Source: an uncultured Collinsella sp. (GTDB lineage Bacteria > Actinomycetota > Coriobacteriia > Coriobacteriales > Coriobacteriaceae). From it: a stretch of 64,000 nt of DNA. The first letter of the stretch is position 1, and each line of letters begins with the position of its first letter. The translations under genes and the position numbers were made by a program. Location: the NCBI GenBank assembly GCA_902493145.1, contig CABUOA010000001.1, forward strand, positions 45,002-109,001, written 5' to 3'. Below are positions 23,684-32,096 of the stretch, one piece after another. Below the pieces are notes generated by a model. The model worked only from the letters and a program-made list of their open reading frames with translations, searched no databases and was not told where the DNA came from.

Positions 23684-26461
23684 ATGGCACAGGAATTCAC
23701 TTTTACCGTTAACGGCGTCGAGCACACGACGACCCAAAACAAACCGCTGCTGCGCTACCTGCGCGACGACCTGCACATCCATTCCGCCAAGGACGGCTGC
23801 TCCGAGGGTGCTTGCGGCACCTGCACCATTCATGTGGACGGTGCGGCCGTCAAGGCCTGCGTGCTGACCACCGCCCTTGCCGCCGGCCGCAACATCGTGA
23901 CTGTCGAGGGCCTGCCCGAGGACGTGCGCGAGGCCTTTGTGTACGCCTTTGGCGCCGTGGGCGCCGTGCAGTGCGGTTTTTGCATCCCCGGTATGGTCAT
24001 GGCAGGCGCGGCGCTGATCGCCGAGGACCCCGAGCCCACCGAGGAGCAGATCAAGTACGCCATCCGCGGCAACGTCTGCCGCTGCACCGGCTACAAGAAG
24101 ATTATTGAGGGCATTTCGCTGGCCGCTGCGGTGCTCCGCGGCGAAAAGCAGATCGACGAGGACCTGGAGCGCGGCGACGACTACGGCGTGGGCAAGCGCG
24201 CCTTCCGTATCGACGTGCGCAAGAAGGTGCTCGGCGAGGGCAAGTACCCCGATGACATCGACGAGCTCGATCAGCCGGGCCTGACCTATGCCAGCGCCGT
24301 GCGCTCCAAGTATCCGCGCGCCCGTGTGCTTTCCATCGACACCTCCAAGGCCGAGGCCCTGCCCGGTGTGGTGGGCATCCTGCGCGCCGAGGATGTGCCG
24401 GTCAACCAGGTCGGCCACCTTATCCAGGATTGGGACGTCATGATCGCCCAGGGCGATATCACCCGCTGCGTGGGCGATGCCATTGTGCTGGTGGTTGCCG
24501 AGGACGAGGCGACGCTCGAGAAGGCCAAGAAGCTCGTAAAGATCGATTACGAGCCGCTGGAGCCCGTGCGTAACATTGTCGAGGCCAGGGCTGCCGACGC
24601 CCCGCGCCTGCACGACAGTTTCTTTGCCTTTGGCAACACGGTGGAGCTCAAGGACAACGTGTGCCAGAGCCGCCATGTGACGCGCGGCGACGCCGCCAAG
24701 GCGCTGGCAGAGAGCGCGTTCACCGTGACGCAGCGCTTTACCACGCCCTTTACCGAGCATGCCTTCTTGGAGCCTGAGTGCGCCGTCGCCTTCCCGTACA
24801 AGAACGGCGTCAAGGTGCAGTCGACCGACCAGGGCGCCTACGACACGCGCAAAGAGTGCGCCCACATGTTTGGCTGGGATAACGAACCCGAGCGTGTGGT
24901 CGTCGAGACCATGCTCGTGGGTGGCGGCTTTGGCGGTAAGGAGGACGTATCCATCCAGCACCTGGCCGCGCTTGCTGCCTATAAGCTCCAGCGTCCTGTG
25001 AAGTGCAAGCTCACGCGCGCTGAGTCGCTCGCGTTCCATCCCAAGCGTCATGCCATGGACGGCACCTTTACACTGGGCTGCGATGCCGAAGGCAACTTTA
25101 CCGGCCTGGATTGCGAGATCAACTTTGATACCGGCGCCTACGCTTCGCTGTGCGGCCCGGTGCTCGAGCGTGCCTGCACGCATGCCGTCGGTCCCTACAA
25201 GTACCAGAACACCGACATTCGCGGTTTTGGCTACTACACCAACAACCCGCCCGCCGGTGCGTACCGCGGCTTTGGCGTTTGCCAATCCGAGTTTGCGCTC
25301 GAGAGCCTGATCGACCTGCTGGCCGAGAAGGTCGGTTTGGATCCGTGGGAGATTCGCTACCGCAACGCCATCGAGCCGGGTGAGGTTTTGCCCAACGGCC
25401 AGATTGCCGACTGCTCCACGGCGCTTAAGGAGACGCTGCTCGAGGTCAAGGATGCCTACTACGCGCATCCCGGCCACGCCGGCATTGCCTGCGCCATGAA
25501 GAACGCCGGCGTGGGCGTGGGTCTACCCGATGCCGGTCGCTGCAAGATTCGCGTCGAGGATGGCCGCGCCGTGGTCTACGCCGCCACGTCCGACATCGGC
25601 CAGGGCTGCAACACGGTCTTTTTGCAGGACGTTGCCGAGGCCTGCGGTCTGCCGCTGAGCTGCATCGCCAACGGCGAGTGCTCTACCGAGAACGCTCCCG
25701 ACTCCGGCACCACGTCTGGCTCGCGTCAAACGGTCGTGACCGGCGAGGCCGTGCGCGGTGCCGCCTTCCTGCTGCGCGACGCCATGGTTGGCATCGAGGC
25801 CGGCAAGCCTGCGCCCGCCGCTCCGGTGAGCGCGCATGGCGACGGCGTCAAGATCGAGTACGACGACGGTCGCGCCTACCAGCTGCGCACACAGGAACTC
25901 GTCGCCGGCCAGGGTATGCATCCTCAGGACCCTGCGGCCACCATCAAGGCGCTCGAGGGATGCGAGTTTGGCTACGTGTATCTGGAGCCGACCGACAAGC
26001 TGGGCGCCGATGTTCCCAACCCCAAGAGCCACATCTGCTACGGTTTTGCCACACATGTGGTCATTCTGGATGATGACGGCCGCGTGAGCGAGGTCTATGC
26101 CGCACACGATTCCGGCAAGGTGGTCAACCCCATCTCCATCCAGGGTCAGATCGAAGGCGGCGTGCTCATGGGTATGGGCTATGCGCTGACCGAGGACTGG
26201 CCGCTCAAGGACTGCGTACCCCAGGCAAGGTACGGCACGCTCGGGCTGTTCCGTGCGCCCGAGATTCCGGATATCCACGCCATCTACGTGGAGAAGGACG
26301 AGCTACTGCCCGTGGCATACGGCGGCAAGGGCATCGGCGAGATCGCAACGATCCCCACAGCGCCCGCCGTACAGAATGCCTATCGCGCATTTGACGGCAA
26401 GCTGCGTCCGGATCTGCCCATGGTGGATACGCCGTACAGCCGCGCCCGTCACCGCGGGTAG
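23684..26461 (+). CDS. Selenium-dependent xanthine dehydrogenase (molybdenum hydroxylase fused to 2Fe-2S domain)
   Basis: 925 residues. Residues 1-150 form the [2Fe-2S] pair of the xanthine oxidase family (CSEGACGTCTIHVDG; CGFCIPGMVM; GNVCRCTGYKKI). The rest is the molybdopterin domain, with GGGFGGKED, GAYRGFGVCQSEFALE and the C-terminal GGKGIGEIATIPTAPA block holding the catalytic Glu (GIGE). The fusion of 2Fe-2S and Mo domains without a FAD domain is the architecture of the selenium-dependent xanthine dehydrogenase family, which uses a labile non-selenocysteine selenium ligand. The reading frame has no internal stop. Maturation genes yqeB, yqeC, mocA-like and xdhC lie at 37-42 kb. It interconverts hypoxanthine, xanthine and uric acid. 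Confidence 0.92.
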   Translation: MAQEFTFTVNGVEHTTTQNKPLLRYLRDDLHIHSAKDGCSEGACGTCTIHVDGAAVKACVLTTALAAGRNIVTVEGLPEDVREAFVYAFGAVGAVQCGFCIPGMVMAGAALIAEDPEPTEEQIKYAIRGNVCRCTGYKKIIEGISLAAAVLRGEKQIDEDLERGDDYGVGKRAFRIDVRKKVLGEGKYPDDIDELDQPGLTYASAVRSKYPRARVLSIDTSKAEALPGVVGILRAEDVPVNQVGHLIQDWDVMIAQGDITRCVGDAIVLVVAEDEATLEKAKKLVKIDYEPLEPVRNIVEARAADAPRLHDSFFAFGNTVELKDNVCQSRHVTRGDAAKALAESAFTVTQRFTTPFTEHAFLEPECAVAFPYKNGVKVQSTDQGAYDTRKECAHMFGWDNEPERVVVETMLVGGGFGGKEDVSIQHLAALAAYKLQRPVKCKLTRAESLAFHPKRHAMDGTFTLGCDAEGNFTGLDCEINFDTGAYASLCGPVLERACTHAVGPYKYQNTDIRGFGYYTNNPPAGAYRGFGVCQSEFALESLIDLLAEKVGLDPWEIRYRNAIEPGEVLPNGQIADCSTALKETLLEVKDAYYAHPGHAGIACAMKNAGVGVGLPDAGRCKIRVEDGRAVVYAATSDIGQGCNTVFLQDVAEACGLPLSCIANGECSTENAPDSGTTSGSRQTVVTGEAVRGAAFLLRDAMVGIEAGKPAPAAPVSAHGDGVKIEYDDGRAYQLRTQELVAGQGMHPQDPAATIKALEGCEFGYVYLEPTDKLGADVPNPKSHICYGFATHVVILDDDGRVSEVYAAHDSGKVVNPISIQGQIEGGVLMGMGYALTEDWPLKDCVPQARYGTLGLFRAPEIPDIHAIYVEKDELLPVAYGGKGIGEIATIPTAPAVQNAYRAFDGKLRPDLPMVDTPYSRARHRG

Positions 26462-26529
26462 GGTAGAGCGCGGATGGCATTTCTGACGGGCTGTTCGCGC
26501 TCACCATCAACTGCATATGCTGTGCCTTT

Positions 26530-26561
26530 GGCCCCGGCTCCATCGCGAGCCGGGGCCTTTT
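26530..26561 (+). terminator. Rho-independent terminator after xanthine dehydrogenase
   Basis: GGCCCCGGCTC and GAGCCGGGGCC, 11-bp stem, 6-base loop, then TTTTG. It ends the first half of the purine operon. Confidence 0.92.
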
Positions 26562-26997
26562 GTTTGGAGCGGAAACTGTGTCCCGGAATAGGCGCTCAGA
26601 ATGGGATGCGCTTTCCCCTTGGAGCCCTCGGCGGAGATTGCATCCCAGAATCCGCGCCTGGAATGGGACACACGATTGTCCGTGCCCGCATCCCACCATA
26701 TTCGGGATGCGGGTTTCTGCGCTTTTGTGCATCAGACAAGCAGCTGCTTTTGGCGGCTCTCCCGGGCTGCGCATCGCTTGTGATGTCGATGCGACCGACC
26801 AGAGAGTCGGCGCATTGGTCAATCGCATTACAAAAGACAGGTTTATTGAGATTGGTGAACTGACGGCCATGGCCCATACCATTGTGGTTGCCTAGATTGA
26901 AAGCTGAGATGGAAAGTGCTTTCGGACAGGAGGGCAATATCAAGCCCCACGTTCCCTGTGGGAAGTGGGGCTTTCAAGGGCTGCTAGTTAATAGTTA
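26562..26997. other. Non-coding stretch with decayed repeats
   Basis: About 430 bases without a gene I can support. It holds scattered GGGATGC/GCATCCC words (26600, 26639, 26688, 26704), including a perfect hairpin at 26685-26713 (CCCGCATCCC / GGGATGCGGG, followed by TTTC), and a hairpin at 26942-26973 (AAGCCCCAC / GTGGGGCTT) just beyond the end of the minus-strand cassette. It may be a decayed insertion or the left edge of an acquired island. Confidence 0.5.
26942..26973 (-). terminator. Possible terminator of the XRE/membrane cassette
   Basis: AAGCCCCAC / GTGGGGCTT stem 25 bp beyond the last gene on the minus strand. There is no clear T-run, so it is a weak candidate. Confidence 0.4.
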
Positions 26998-27216
26998 TTA
27001 GAGGTAGCCGTTCAGCCAATCGGGCATATTGGGATCGTCAATGCTCCACGAATCTTCTTCATGCTCGCTTTCTTCCCAGTTGCTTTCGTCCCCATCGAAG
27101 AACTTGCGCCTATTACACTTGTATTTGACAACCGTGTCGCCCTCACGGCGGTATTCATTCCAGTAGTAGTTTTGCTTTCCGTATCCGTTCCATTCTTGAG
27201 TTCTGTATATGACCAT
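26998..27216 (-). CDS. Small acidic hypothetical protein (72 aa)
   Basis: 72 residues, not recognised. The sequence is rich in Tyr, Trp, Asp and Glu, with a basic middle (KYKCNRRKFF) and an acidic C-terminal half ending DDPNMPDWLNGYL. The start has a textbook AAGGAGACACC site, which argues for a real gene. It is last in a three-gene minus-strand cassette with a membrane protein and an XRE regulator. Base composition is more AT-rich than in the flanking purine genes. No signal peptide or membrane span is seen. Confidence 0.6.
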   Translation of the reverse strand: MVIYRTQEWNGYGKQNYYWNEYRREGDTVVKYKCNRRKFFDGDESNWEESEHEEDSWSIDDPNMPDWLNGYL

Positions 27217-27267
27217 GGTGTCTCCTTTTCGTTTGCGTACGCGGGGCGCACGGTGTATCAGATTTGA

Positions 27268-27795
27268 CTACTGGGCTATGACTTGCGCAATGTGAGTTTT
27301 TTTGGCGTTAATGCTCGCAAGTTCGTCGGAAGTAAAAACAAACGGGACAACCGCTTCATCCCATTCGATATTTGAGAAGGTATAACCGGCGCGCGTTACT
27401 TTGACTGTTTCTTTCCCAAAGAGTTTGCCGACTTCTGTGAGCTTGTAACCCCAGGGCTCTTTTGTCATCATTCCGCTGGAGACGAGACGCTTGTTAACTG
27501 CCTGATTCGAAAGAAGCAAGTCATGTCCGAGTCCCGTTGCAGTCTTCTTGACTCCGGTAAGGTTGACCACTGGCAAGGAGGCCTTTTCTGCTGCCTTAGC
27601 AATCGTGGCAACACCTTTGTCTGCGCCGTTGCAAATAGTTTTGAATTTAGGCGTATGGCCCGTTTTCGCGGCAATCGTAATGCTAACGATTGAACTGATT
27701 GCCACAAATACACCGATGCCAATCTGGACTTTGTGCTGCTCGAGCCACACGAGGCCTTTGTTCTTTGCGGGCAGATCAGTGTTTTCCGACTCCAA
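27268..27795 (-). CDS. Membrane-anchored hypothetical protein with KilA-C-like winged-helix segment
   Basis: 175 residues, TTG start with GAGGTG 8 bases upstream. One transmembrane segment near residues 23-43 (IGIGVFVAISSIVSITIAA) follows a short charged N-terminus. The later stretch AVNKRLVSSGMMTKEPWGYK followed by LTEVGKLFG resembles the winged-helix C-terminal domain of phage antirepressors (N-x-x-L...G-x-x-x-x-x...LT-x-x-G). The last part is beta-rich and unrecognised. It lies 12 bp after the XRE gene, so the two are co-transcribed. A membrane-tethered DNA- or partner-binding protein is possible. I do not assign a function. Confidence 0.6.
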   Translation of the reverse strand: MESENTDLPAKNKGLVWLEQHKVQIGIGVFVAISSIVSITIAAKTGHTPKFKTICNGADKGVATIAKAAEKASLPVVNLTGVKKTATGLGHDLLLSNQAVNKRLVSSGMMTKEPWGYKLTEVGKLFGKETVKVTRAGYTFSNIEWDEAVVPFVFTSDELASINAKKTHIAQVIAQ

Positions 27796-27807
27796 TTTCT
27801 GTACACC

Positions 27808-28263
27808 TCATTTCTTGATTGATTTTGCAAGTTGATATGCAAGAGAGCCCAATGCCGGAATCAATGCCGATGAAGCGGGGATTAGGGCGGCGGTGAGAGC
27901 GGTTGCTCCAACTATGGCGCTCTGCTTAGTAGCTGCCTCTTGTTGTGTCCCCTTCTCATCCCCTTCTTTAAGGGCATTTTGCATCTTCTCTAGTTTGGGT
28001 GCTACTGGTTGGTCAACGAATAGCTGAATTATTTTTGCCAGATCCTCGTTTCCGCTGACGGCGATTTCGTTGTTGAATACCGCCCTGATGGCGAGATAGT
28101 GCATCTTCGTCATCTGCGTTTTACCCGTCTCAAGGCTGCTGACGGTTTGCTTTGTTATGCCTAGTTCGTTCGCAAGCCGTTCGCCACTCCAGCCCGCCGC
28201 CTTGCGAATGGTTGACAGGTGAGCTTGGAGCCTGCTGACTAGTTCATCATCCGTTGAAGTCAT
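27808..28263 (-). CDS. XRE-family HTH regulator with hydrophobic C-terminus
   Basis: 151 residues. The N-terminal HTH_3 is clear: IRKAAGWSGERLANELGITK then QTVSSLETGKTQM (about 19-51). A charged linker with KLEKMQNALKEGDEKGTQQE leads to a strongly hydrophobic C-terminus (IVGATALTAALIPASSALIP, about 116-135), ending KSIKK, which could insert in or lie on the membrane. A promoter with TATAAT lies about 45 bp upstream. It heads a three-gene cassette on the minus strand. An XRE repressor with a membrane-facing C-terminus is unusual and suggests signal-dependent tethering, but this is inference. Confidence 0.75.
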   Translation of the reverse strand: MTSTDDELVSRLQAHLSTIRKAAGWSGERLANELGITKQTVSSLETGKTQMTKMHYLAIRAVFNNEIAVSGNEDLAKIIQLFVDQPVAPKLEKMQNALKEGDEKGTQQEAATKQSAIVGATALTAALIPASSALIPALGSLAYQLAKSIKK

Positions 28264-28305
28264 TTCTGCCTCACATATAGTAAAGAATCCTTATTACTGT
28301 CAGAT

Positions 28306-28333
28306 ATTATATACCCAGTCAGAAATTTAGCAA
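28306..28333 (-). promoter_or_regulatory. Promoter of the XRE cassette
   Basis: On the minus strand, TTGCTA (28333-28328), a 16-bp spacer and TATAAT (28311-28306). TCTGAC occurs on both sides of the -10 box as a direct repeat, a candidate autoregulatory operator for the XRE protein. Confidence 0.55.
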
Positions 28334-28835
28334 TTACTAAGTGAGTCTTAGTTTATTCGGCTGGCTCCTGAATCTCCTCAGTTTTAAACTGAATTGAAAA
28401 CGATACCGACGCCGGCGTCTTGTTCTCATGTTTTAAAGGTATGGGCAGGTATTGTTCGACAGACGATGGCCTCGATGCCGATTTCATGCATCCCCTCAGG
28501 GGTCATCCGTCCAGGAACCTGTTTTCCATCGTTGCGTGGTCAGCGAGACGTGCAAGGAGCACATCGACCGTATGGGCGGCTGTTATTTCTGCACAGTTGA
28601 GAGGGCATCTTGGAAGACGTGTCCATGGCGATTTTGGGAGACGCTAACCGCTTGGATTATAGTGGACGGTCGGTCTTAGAGGCCTATGGGTGGGAGATGT
28701 TGTTTCACTTGCCAACGACCGGCCGGGGTCTGGCTTAACCGACGTGGAACGTGATTGCACCATCTGGTAGCAAGTCGAGTTGCAGATGAGTACACCCGAT
28801 CGTGTGGAATAAGGCTTCAGGAGCGCTCCGCCTGT
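28334..28835. other. Non-coding stretch
   Basis: About 500 bases between the XRE cassette promoter and the next gene. I see no gene with a credible ribosome-binding site. Short Cys-containing open frames on the plus strand (28394-28680) have no recognisable similarity and may be remnants. Confidence 0.4.
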
Positions 28836-29258
28836 TTACACCCCCGCAATCCCGCGCGCGGCACTCAGCAGCTCATACTCCCTCTGGCTCCACTGGTGCA
28901 GCTTGGCAGCCTCGACGGCATCACGACACAAGTCCAAAAACACCTCGGCGCCCTCGCAGAAGCACTCACGGGCAAAGTCACCCGAGCCGCTTGCGACGCA
29001 CGAGCCGTCGGCAAAGAGCTTCCAGCTGGACGACTCGCGCGAGTCGTCTCCGAGCAGCTTGATCTGTAGCACGTGCGGGTCGCCGGCAACGCAGAGCTCT
29101 TCCTCGAGCACCTGCACGGTAAAGCGCATCTGGTGGGAGAGGCTGCTCTTGACCATGGCCGAGGCATAGCCGTTCGGCTTGTCCAGAAGATGCATTCGTT
29201 TTGGCTTGGCTACCAGGTTGTGGAAGTTGCGCTCACTGCGCACGGAGAAATTGTCCAT
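28836..29258 (-). CDS. Hypothetical protein (140 aa)
   Basis: 140 residues, not recognised. The start is set at the ATG at 29258 because AAAGGAG lies 5 bases upstream; longer frames extend into repeat DNA. The sequence looks like a compact soluble domain (MRFTVQVLEEELCVAGDPHV, SSSWKLFADGSCVASGSGDF) with an acidic, Cys-containing C-terminal half and a helical end. No membrane segment or signal peptide is present. It is transcribed away from the AAA ATPase gene. The function cannot be stated. Confidence 0.6.
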   Translation of the reverse strand: MDNFSVRSERNFHNLVAKPKRMHLLDKPNGYASAMVKSSLSHQMRFTVQVLEEELCVAGDPHVLQIKLLGDDSRESSSWKLFADGSCVASGSGDFARECFCEGAEVFLDLCRDAVEAAKLHQWSQREYELLSAARGIAGV

Positions 29259-29476
29259 ACGGACTCCTTTCATCGATGTTGGCAGGGCCACCGTGCCTCT
29301 TGGCCGGTTGGCGTCGGGATCGTGGAGCCAACTCTCTACCCCGACTCTGGATAAAACGCGCCCGCTCCTTGCTGGCACGATGGAGTCTATCAGCGCGCGC
29401 GGACACAAATCAAGCGCCGCCTGCGAAATGATGTGCAGACGGCGCTTGATTTCGCCGGCTGCTGTTAGGCTTAAAT

Positions 29477-29608
29477 CCGAAAAAGTGTCGAAATTTCCCG
29501 TGTAAAAGTACGGAAAAGTATCGTAATACACACTTCAAAATCTCGAAAAAGTGTCGAAATGAGCATCTAGCAACCACGGAAAAGTGTATCCTAATGCTAA
29601 AACAGCAC
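29477..29608 (+). repeat. Four direct repeats at exact 33-bp period upstream of DUF4143 ATPase
   Basis: Repeat cores begin at 29477 (CCGAAAAAGTGTCGAAAT), 29510 (ACGGAAAAGTATCGTAAT), 29543 (TCGAAAAAGTGTCGAAAT) and 29576 (ACGGAAAAGTGTATCCTAAT). Units 1 and 3 match best, as do 2 and 4. The 33-bp step equals about three helical turns. The array ends about 30 bp before the ATPase start. Confidence 0.85.
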
Positions 29609-29626
29609 GTAATAAGGGGTGCGCTT

Positions 29627-30949
29627 ATGCTACAGAGAAAAGCGAAAGCACAGTTTGAATCTTGGCTTGCCTCGTCGCCTAACAAGGCTCTTTTGGTCAA
29701 GGGCGCCCGACAGGTAGGAAAGTCATATTTGGTCAACGTCTTTGCAAATGAATCGTTCGAAAATGTCGTGACGTTCGACCTTATCGCCGACGCGTCCGTG
29801 CGCGATTCGTTTTTGGCGGCGAAAAGTGCGGATGATCTGCTTATGCGTATGTCTATTGCTGCAACGCAGCCGATGGTTGCGAACAAGACCGTTGTGGTTA
29901 TCGACGAGGTGCAGCGATGTCCCAACGTGGTGACGTTTATCAAATATCTGGTCCAGCGCGGCGACTTTCGATACATCCTTACCGGATCGCTCCTTGGCGT
30001 TGAGCTCGAGGGCATCGATTCCCTGCCGGTGGGGTATGTCGAGCAGGTCCAGATGTACCCGCTCGACTTTGAGGAGTTTTGCTGGGCAAATGGCGTTGGT
30101 GCCAGCGTGTTTGACATGCTCAGGGGCTGTCTAAAGAATGAGGGGGAGCTTCCCGGCTATCTGTATGACCGCTTGCTCGATCTGTTCCATCAGTATGTGG
30201 TGGTGGGAGGCATGCCCGACGCGGTCAATTCCTTCTTGGCGACGCGCAATGTCGACGAGGTTCGAAACATCCACCGCGATCTTCACGCCCTGTATCGCGA
30301 TGACATCGCAAAGTACGCTCCGCCCGAGCTGCGCTTGGTTATTCGCGATATCTATGATCTGATTCCCAGCGAGGCCGGTTCCAAAAACAAGCGATTCAAA
30401 CTGTCATCGATTAACGGTGTCAAACGTTTTTCGCAGGTGACAGATCATTTCCTCTGGCTATCGGAGGCGGGTGTCGCGCTTCCTGTGTATAACGTAACGG
30501 CGCCCGTGGCACCCCTTTTATTGGGGGAGCAACGAAATCTGTTTAAGCTGTTTTACTTGGACACCGGAATGCTTATGTCGTCGTATTCCAAAAGGGTCGC
30601 CCAAGGCGTTTTTGATGGGGAGGCAGAAGGCCCCTTTGGCATGAATATGGGGGCGGCATTCGAGGGCTTCGTTGCCCAAGAGCTCAAAGCCCACGGATTT
30701 AGATTGCGCTACTTTACGTCCAAAAAGGTCGGTGAGCTCGATTTTGTGGAAGAGACGTTCGATGGGGAAGTGCTCGCCATCGAGGTCAAATCGGGCAAGA
30801 GTTTTAAGTCCCACGCGGCGCTCGATAACGCACTGGCAACGAAGGGCTACGGAATCGATCGCGCCCTGGTACTTGCGGAATGTAATCTTCACCGCGATGG
30901 TGACGTGCTGTATCTGCCCATCTTTATGGCAGGGCTTTTGGAGCCGTAA
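29627..30949 (+). CDS. AAA-family ATPase with C-terminal DUF4143
   Basis: 440 residues. AAA_14 domain: Walker A LLVKGARQVGKSYLV (about 22-36), Walker B VVVIDEVQRCP (about 90-100), sensor ILTGS. The C-terminal DUF4143 domain carries GAAFEGFVAQEL and GELDFV...EVLAIEVKSGKSFKSH, the PD-(D/E)XK-like acidic/Lys pattern (E-V-K) typical of these proteins. AAGGGG seven bases upstream fixes ATG 29627. Such ATPases are widespread, often in multiple copies, with no agreed cellular role; a nuclease-related or defence role has been suggested from the fold. The four 33-bp repeats in front may be its own regulatory sites. It is a single gene, bounded by oppositely oriented genes. Confidence 0.88.
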   Translation: MLQRKAKAQFESWLASSPNKALLVKGARQVGKSYLVNVFANESFENVVTFDLIADASVRDSFLAAKSADDLLMRMSIAATQPMVANKTVVVIDEVQRCPNVVTFIKYLVQRGDFRYILTGSLLGVELEGIDSLPVGYVEQVQMYPLDFEEFCWANGVGASVFDMLRGCLKNEGELPGYLYDRLLDLFHQYVVVGGMPDAVNSFLATRNVDEVRNIHRDLHALYRDDIAKYAPPELRLVIRDIYDLIPSEAGSKNKRFKLSSINGVKRFSQVTDHFLWLSEAGVALPVYNVTAPVAPLLLGEQRNLFKLFYLDTGMLMSSYSKRVAQGVFDGEAEGPFGMNMGAAFEGFVAQELKAHGFRLRYFTSKKVGELDFVEETFDGEVLAIEVKSGKSFKSHAALDNALATKGYGIDRALVLAECNLHRDGDVLYLPIFMAGLLEP

Positions 30950-30986
30950 CGTGCCGCCGACTCTTCCGACCCTCCCTTAGCCCTCG

Positions 30987-31973
30987 CTACTCGTCGTCCC
31001 CGTCGTTGGGGTCGCCCTTGAGGGTGTTGATGTCCAGATACTCGTTATCGTCCTCTTTTTGCTGGGTCTCCGACTCCGCTTGGGTGGGGCCGGAGAACAG
31101 CCGGAATCCCTCAAACGCAATGACACCGAGCAGGGCAATGACAATGGCGATAAAGGCAACCTTGACTGCCTGCGGAAATTCCGAGAAACGCAGCGCCTTT
31201 TCCTCGGCGTAATAATCGGCGAAGCATTCTTCGCCTGTGCTTTTGGTATACGCCGGCGCGGACGCGGCCTCCGGGTCATATTCCGGTGCAGGCGTGGCAG
31301 CGTACGGATCGTTGAGATAATCGCTCGATGTGGTGCCATAATCCTCAGTCTCGATGCGACCGGCGTCAGCATAGCCATCGGAATAATCGGAATATGCCGC
31401 ACCGCCCTCATAGCCCGCGGCGCTCGTGTTGGCGGCAAAAAGCGGGTTAACTGGAACGTCGAGCGCCGGCATGCCGGTAGAGGTCTCATCCAGATCGGCT
31501 GCAGCCCAGGAATCGTAGGCAACCTGATGGGCAACGGGCTCATCGAGCCTTGTGACCGGAGGCTTGCGTGCCGCAGGAACAGGCAACTGCTGGGCGCTGT
31601 ACATAACGGTGCTGTCGGCCGATTTGCCCTGCGTCGCTGCAGCGAGAAATGCCGCCGTCTCGGACGGGTCGCTTGCGGGGCGGGGAGTGGGCGTGGGCGC
31701 CGAAGTGGGTGCGGCCTTAACCTCGGGCGTCGAAACAAGCGACTGCGCAGGAGTCGGCACAGATGCGGGCTTAGGCGCAAGTGCGGGATTGGGGTTTGAC
31801 GGGCGAGCCCCGCCGCCCATGAGTTCGTCGGCGGTCCACGGGCGATCATTCATCACGTCGTCAAGGCTCAGCGAAAACAGGTCGTCTTCACCCTCATCGA
31901 ACATACGGTGCACATGTCCACCAATTGCCGGAATCAATCCGCGACCGGTGCATGATGCCTTGCTCAACGCCAT
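30987..31973 (-). CDS. Proline/alanine-rich protein with C-terminal membrane anchor
   Basis: 328 residues from the ATG at 31973 (AAAGGATG upstream). After about 80 residues (FSLSLDDVMNDRPWTADELM) comes a long low-complexity region rich in Pro, Ala, Thr, Ser and Tyr/Asp (TSAPTPTPRPASDPS; SDYSDGYADAGRIETEDYG). A single membrane span follows near residues 273-293 (VAFIAIVIALLGVIAFEGF), then a short acidic tail. No N-terminal signal peptide is seen, so the bulk probably faces the cytoplasm as a tail-anchored protein. The family is not recognised. It is convergent with the ATPase gene and lies just downstream of the yheO-type regulator on the same strand. Confidence 0.65.
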   Translation of the reverse strand: MALSKASCTGRGLIPAIGGHVHRMFDEGEDDLFSLSLDDVMNDRPWTADELMGGGARPSNPNPALAPKPASVPTPAQSLVSTPEVKAAPTSAPTPTPRPASDPSETAAFLAAATQGKSADSTVMYSAQQLPVPAARKPPVTRLDEPVAHQVAYDSWAAADLDETSTGMPALDVPVNPLFAANTSAAGYEGGAAYSDYSDGYADAGRIETEDYGTTSSDYLNDPYAATPAPEYDPEAASAPAYTKSTGEECFADYYAEEKALRFSEFPQAVKVAFIAIVIALLGVIAFEGFRLFSGPTQAESETQQKEDDNEYLDINTLKGDPNDGDDE

Positions 31974-32096
31974 TCTGTTCCATCCTTTCGAAATACTAAT
32001 GACATCGATTATATGGAACTTCCCAAGTGGCTCGGTCTTGGATTCGTGCTTTCCAGAACTCGCGCCCAAAAGGGGAGGGGCAATCCAGGCGAGTGC

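Noticed and set aside
23156..25477. 773-codon antisense frame over ferredoxin and XDH
   Set aside because: Shadow of the Cys-rich ferredoxin and XDH genes; no domain or ribosome-binding site. The same applies to long antisense frames at 17046-18548, 21471-23051 and 37225-39639.
23684..26461. Selenocysteine in the xanthine dehydrogenase
   Set aside because: The frame has no in-frame TGA, and this family uses a labile selenium ligand of the Mo cofactor rather than selenocysteine.
26596..26943. 115-codon minus-strand open frame in the gap after XDH
   Set aside because: No ribosome-binding site, odd composition, and it overlaps repeat-rich non-coding DNA.
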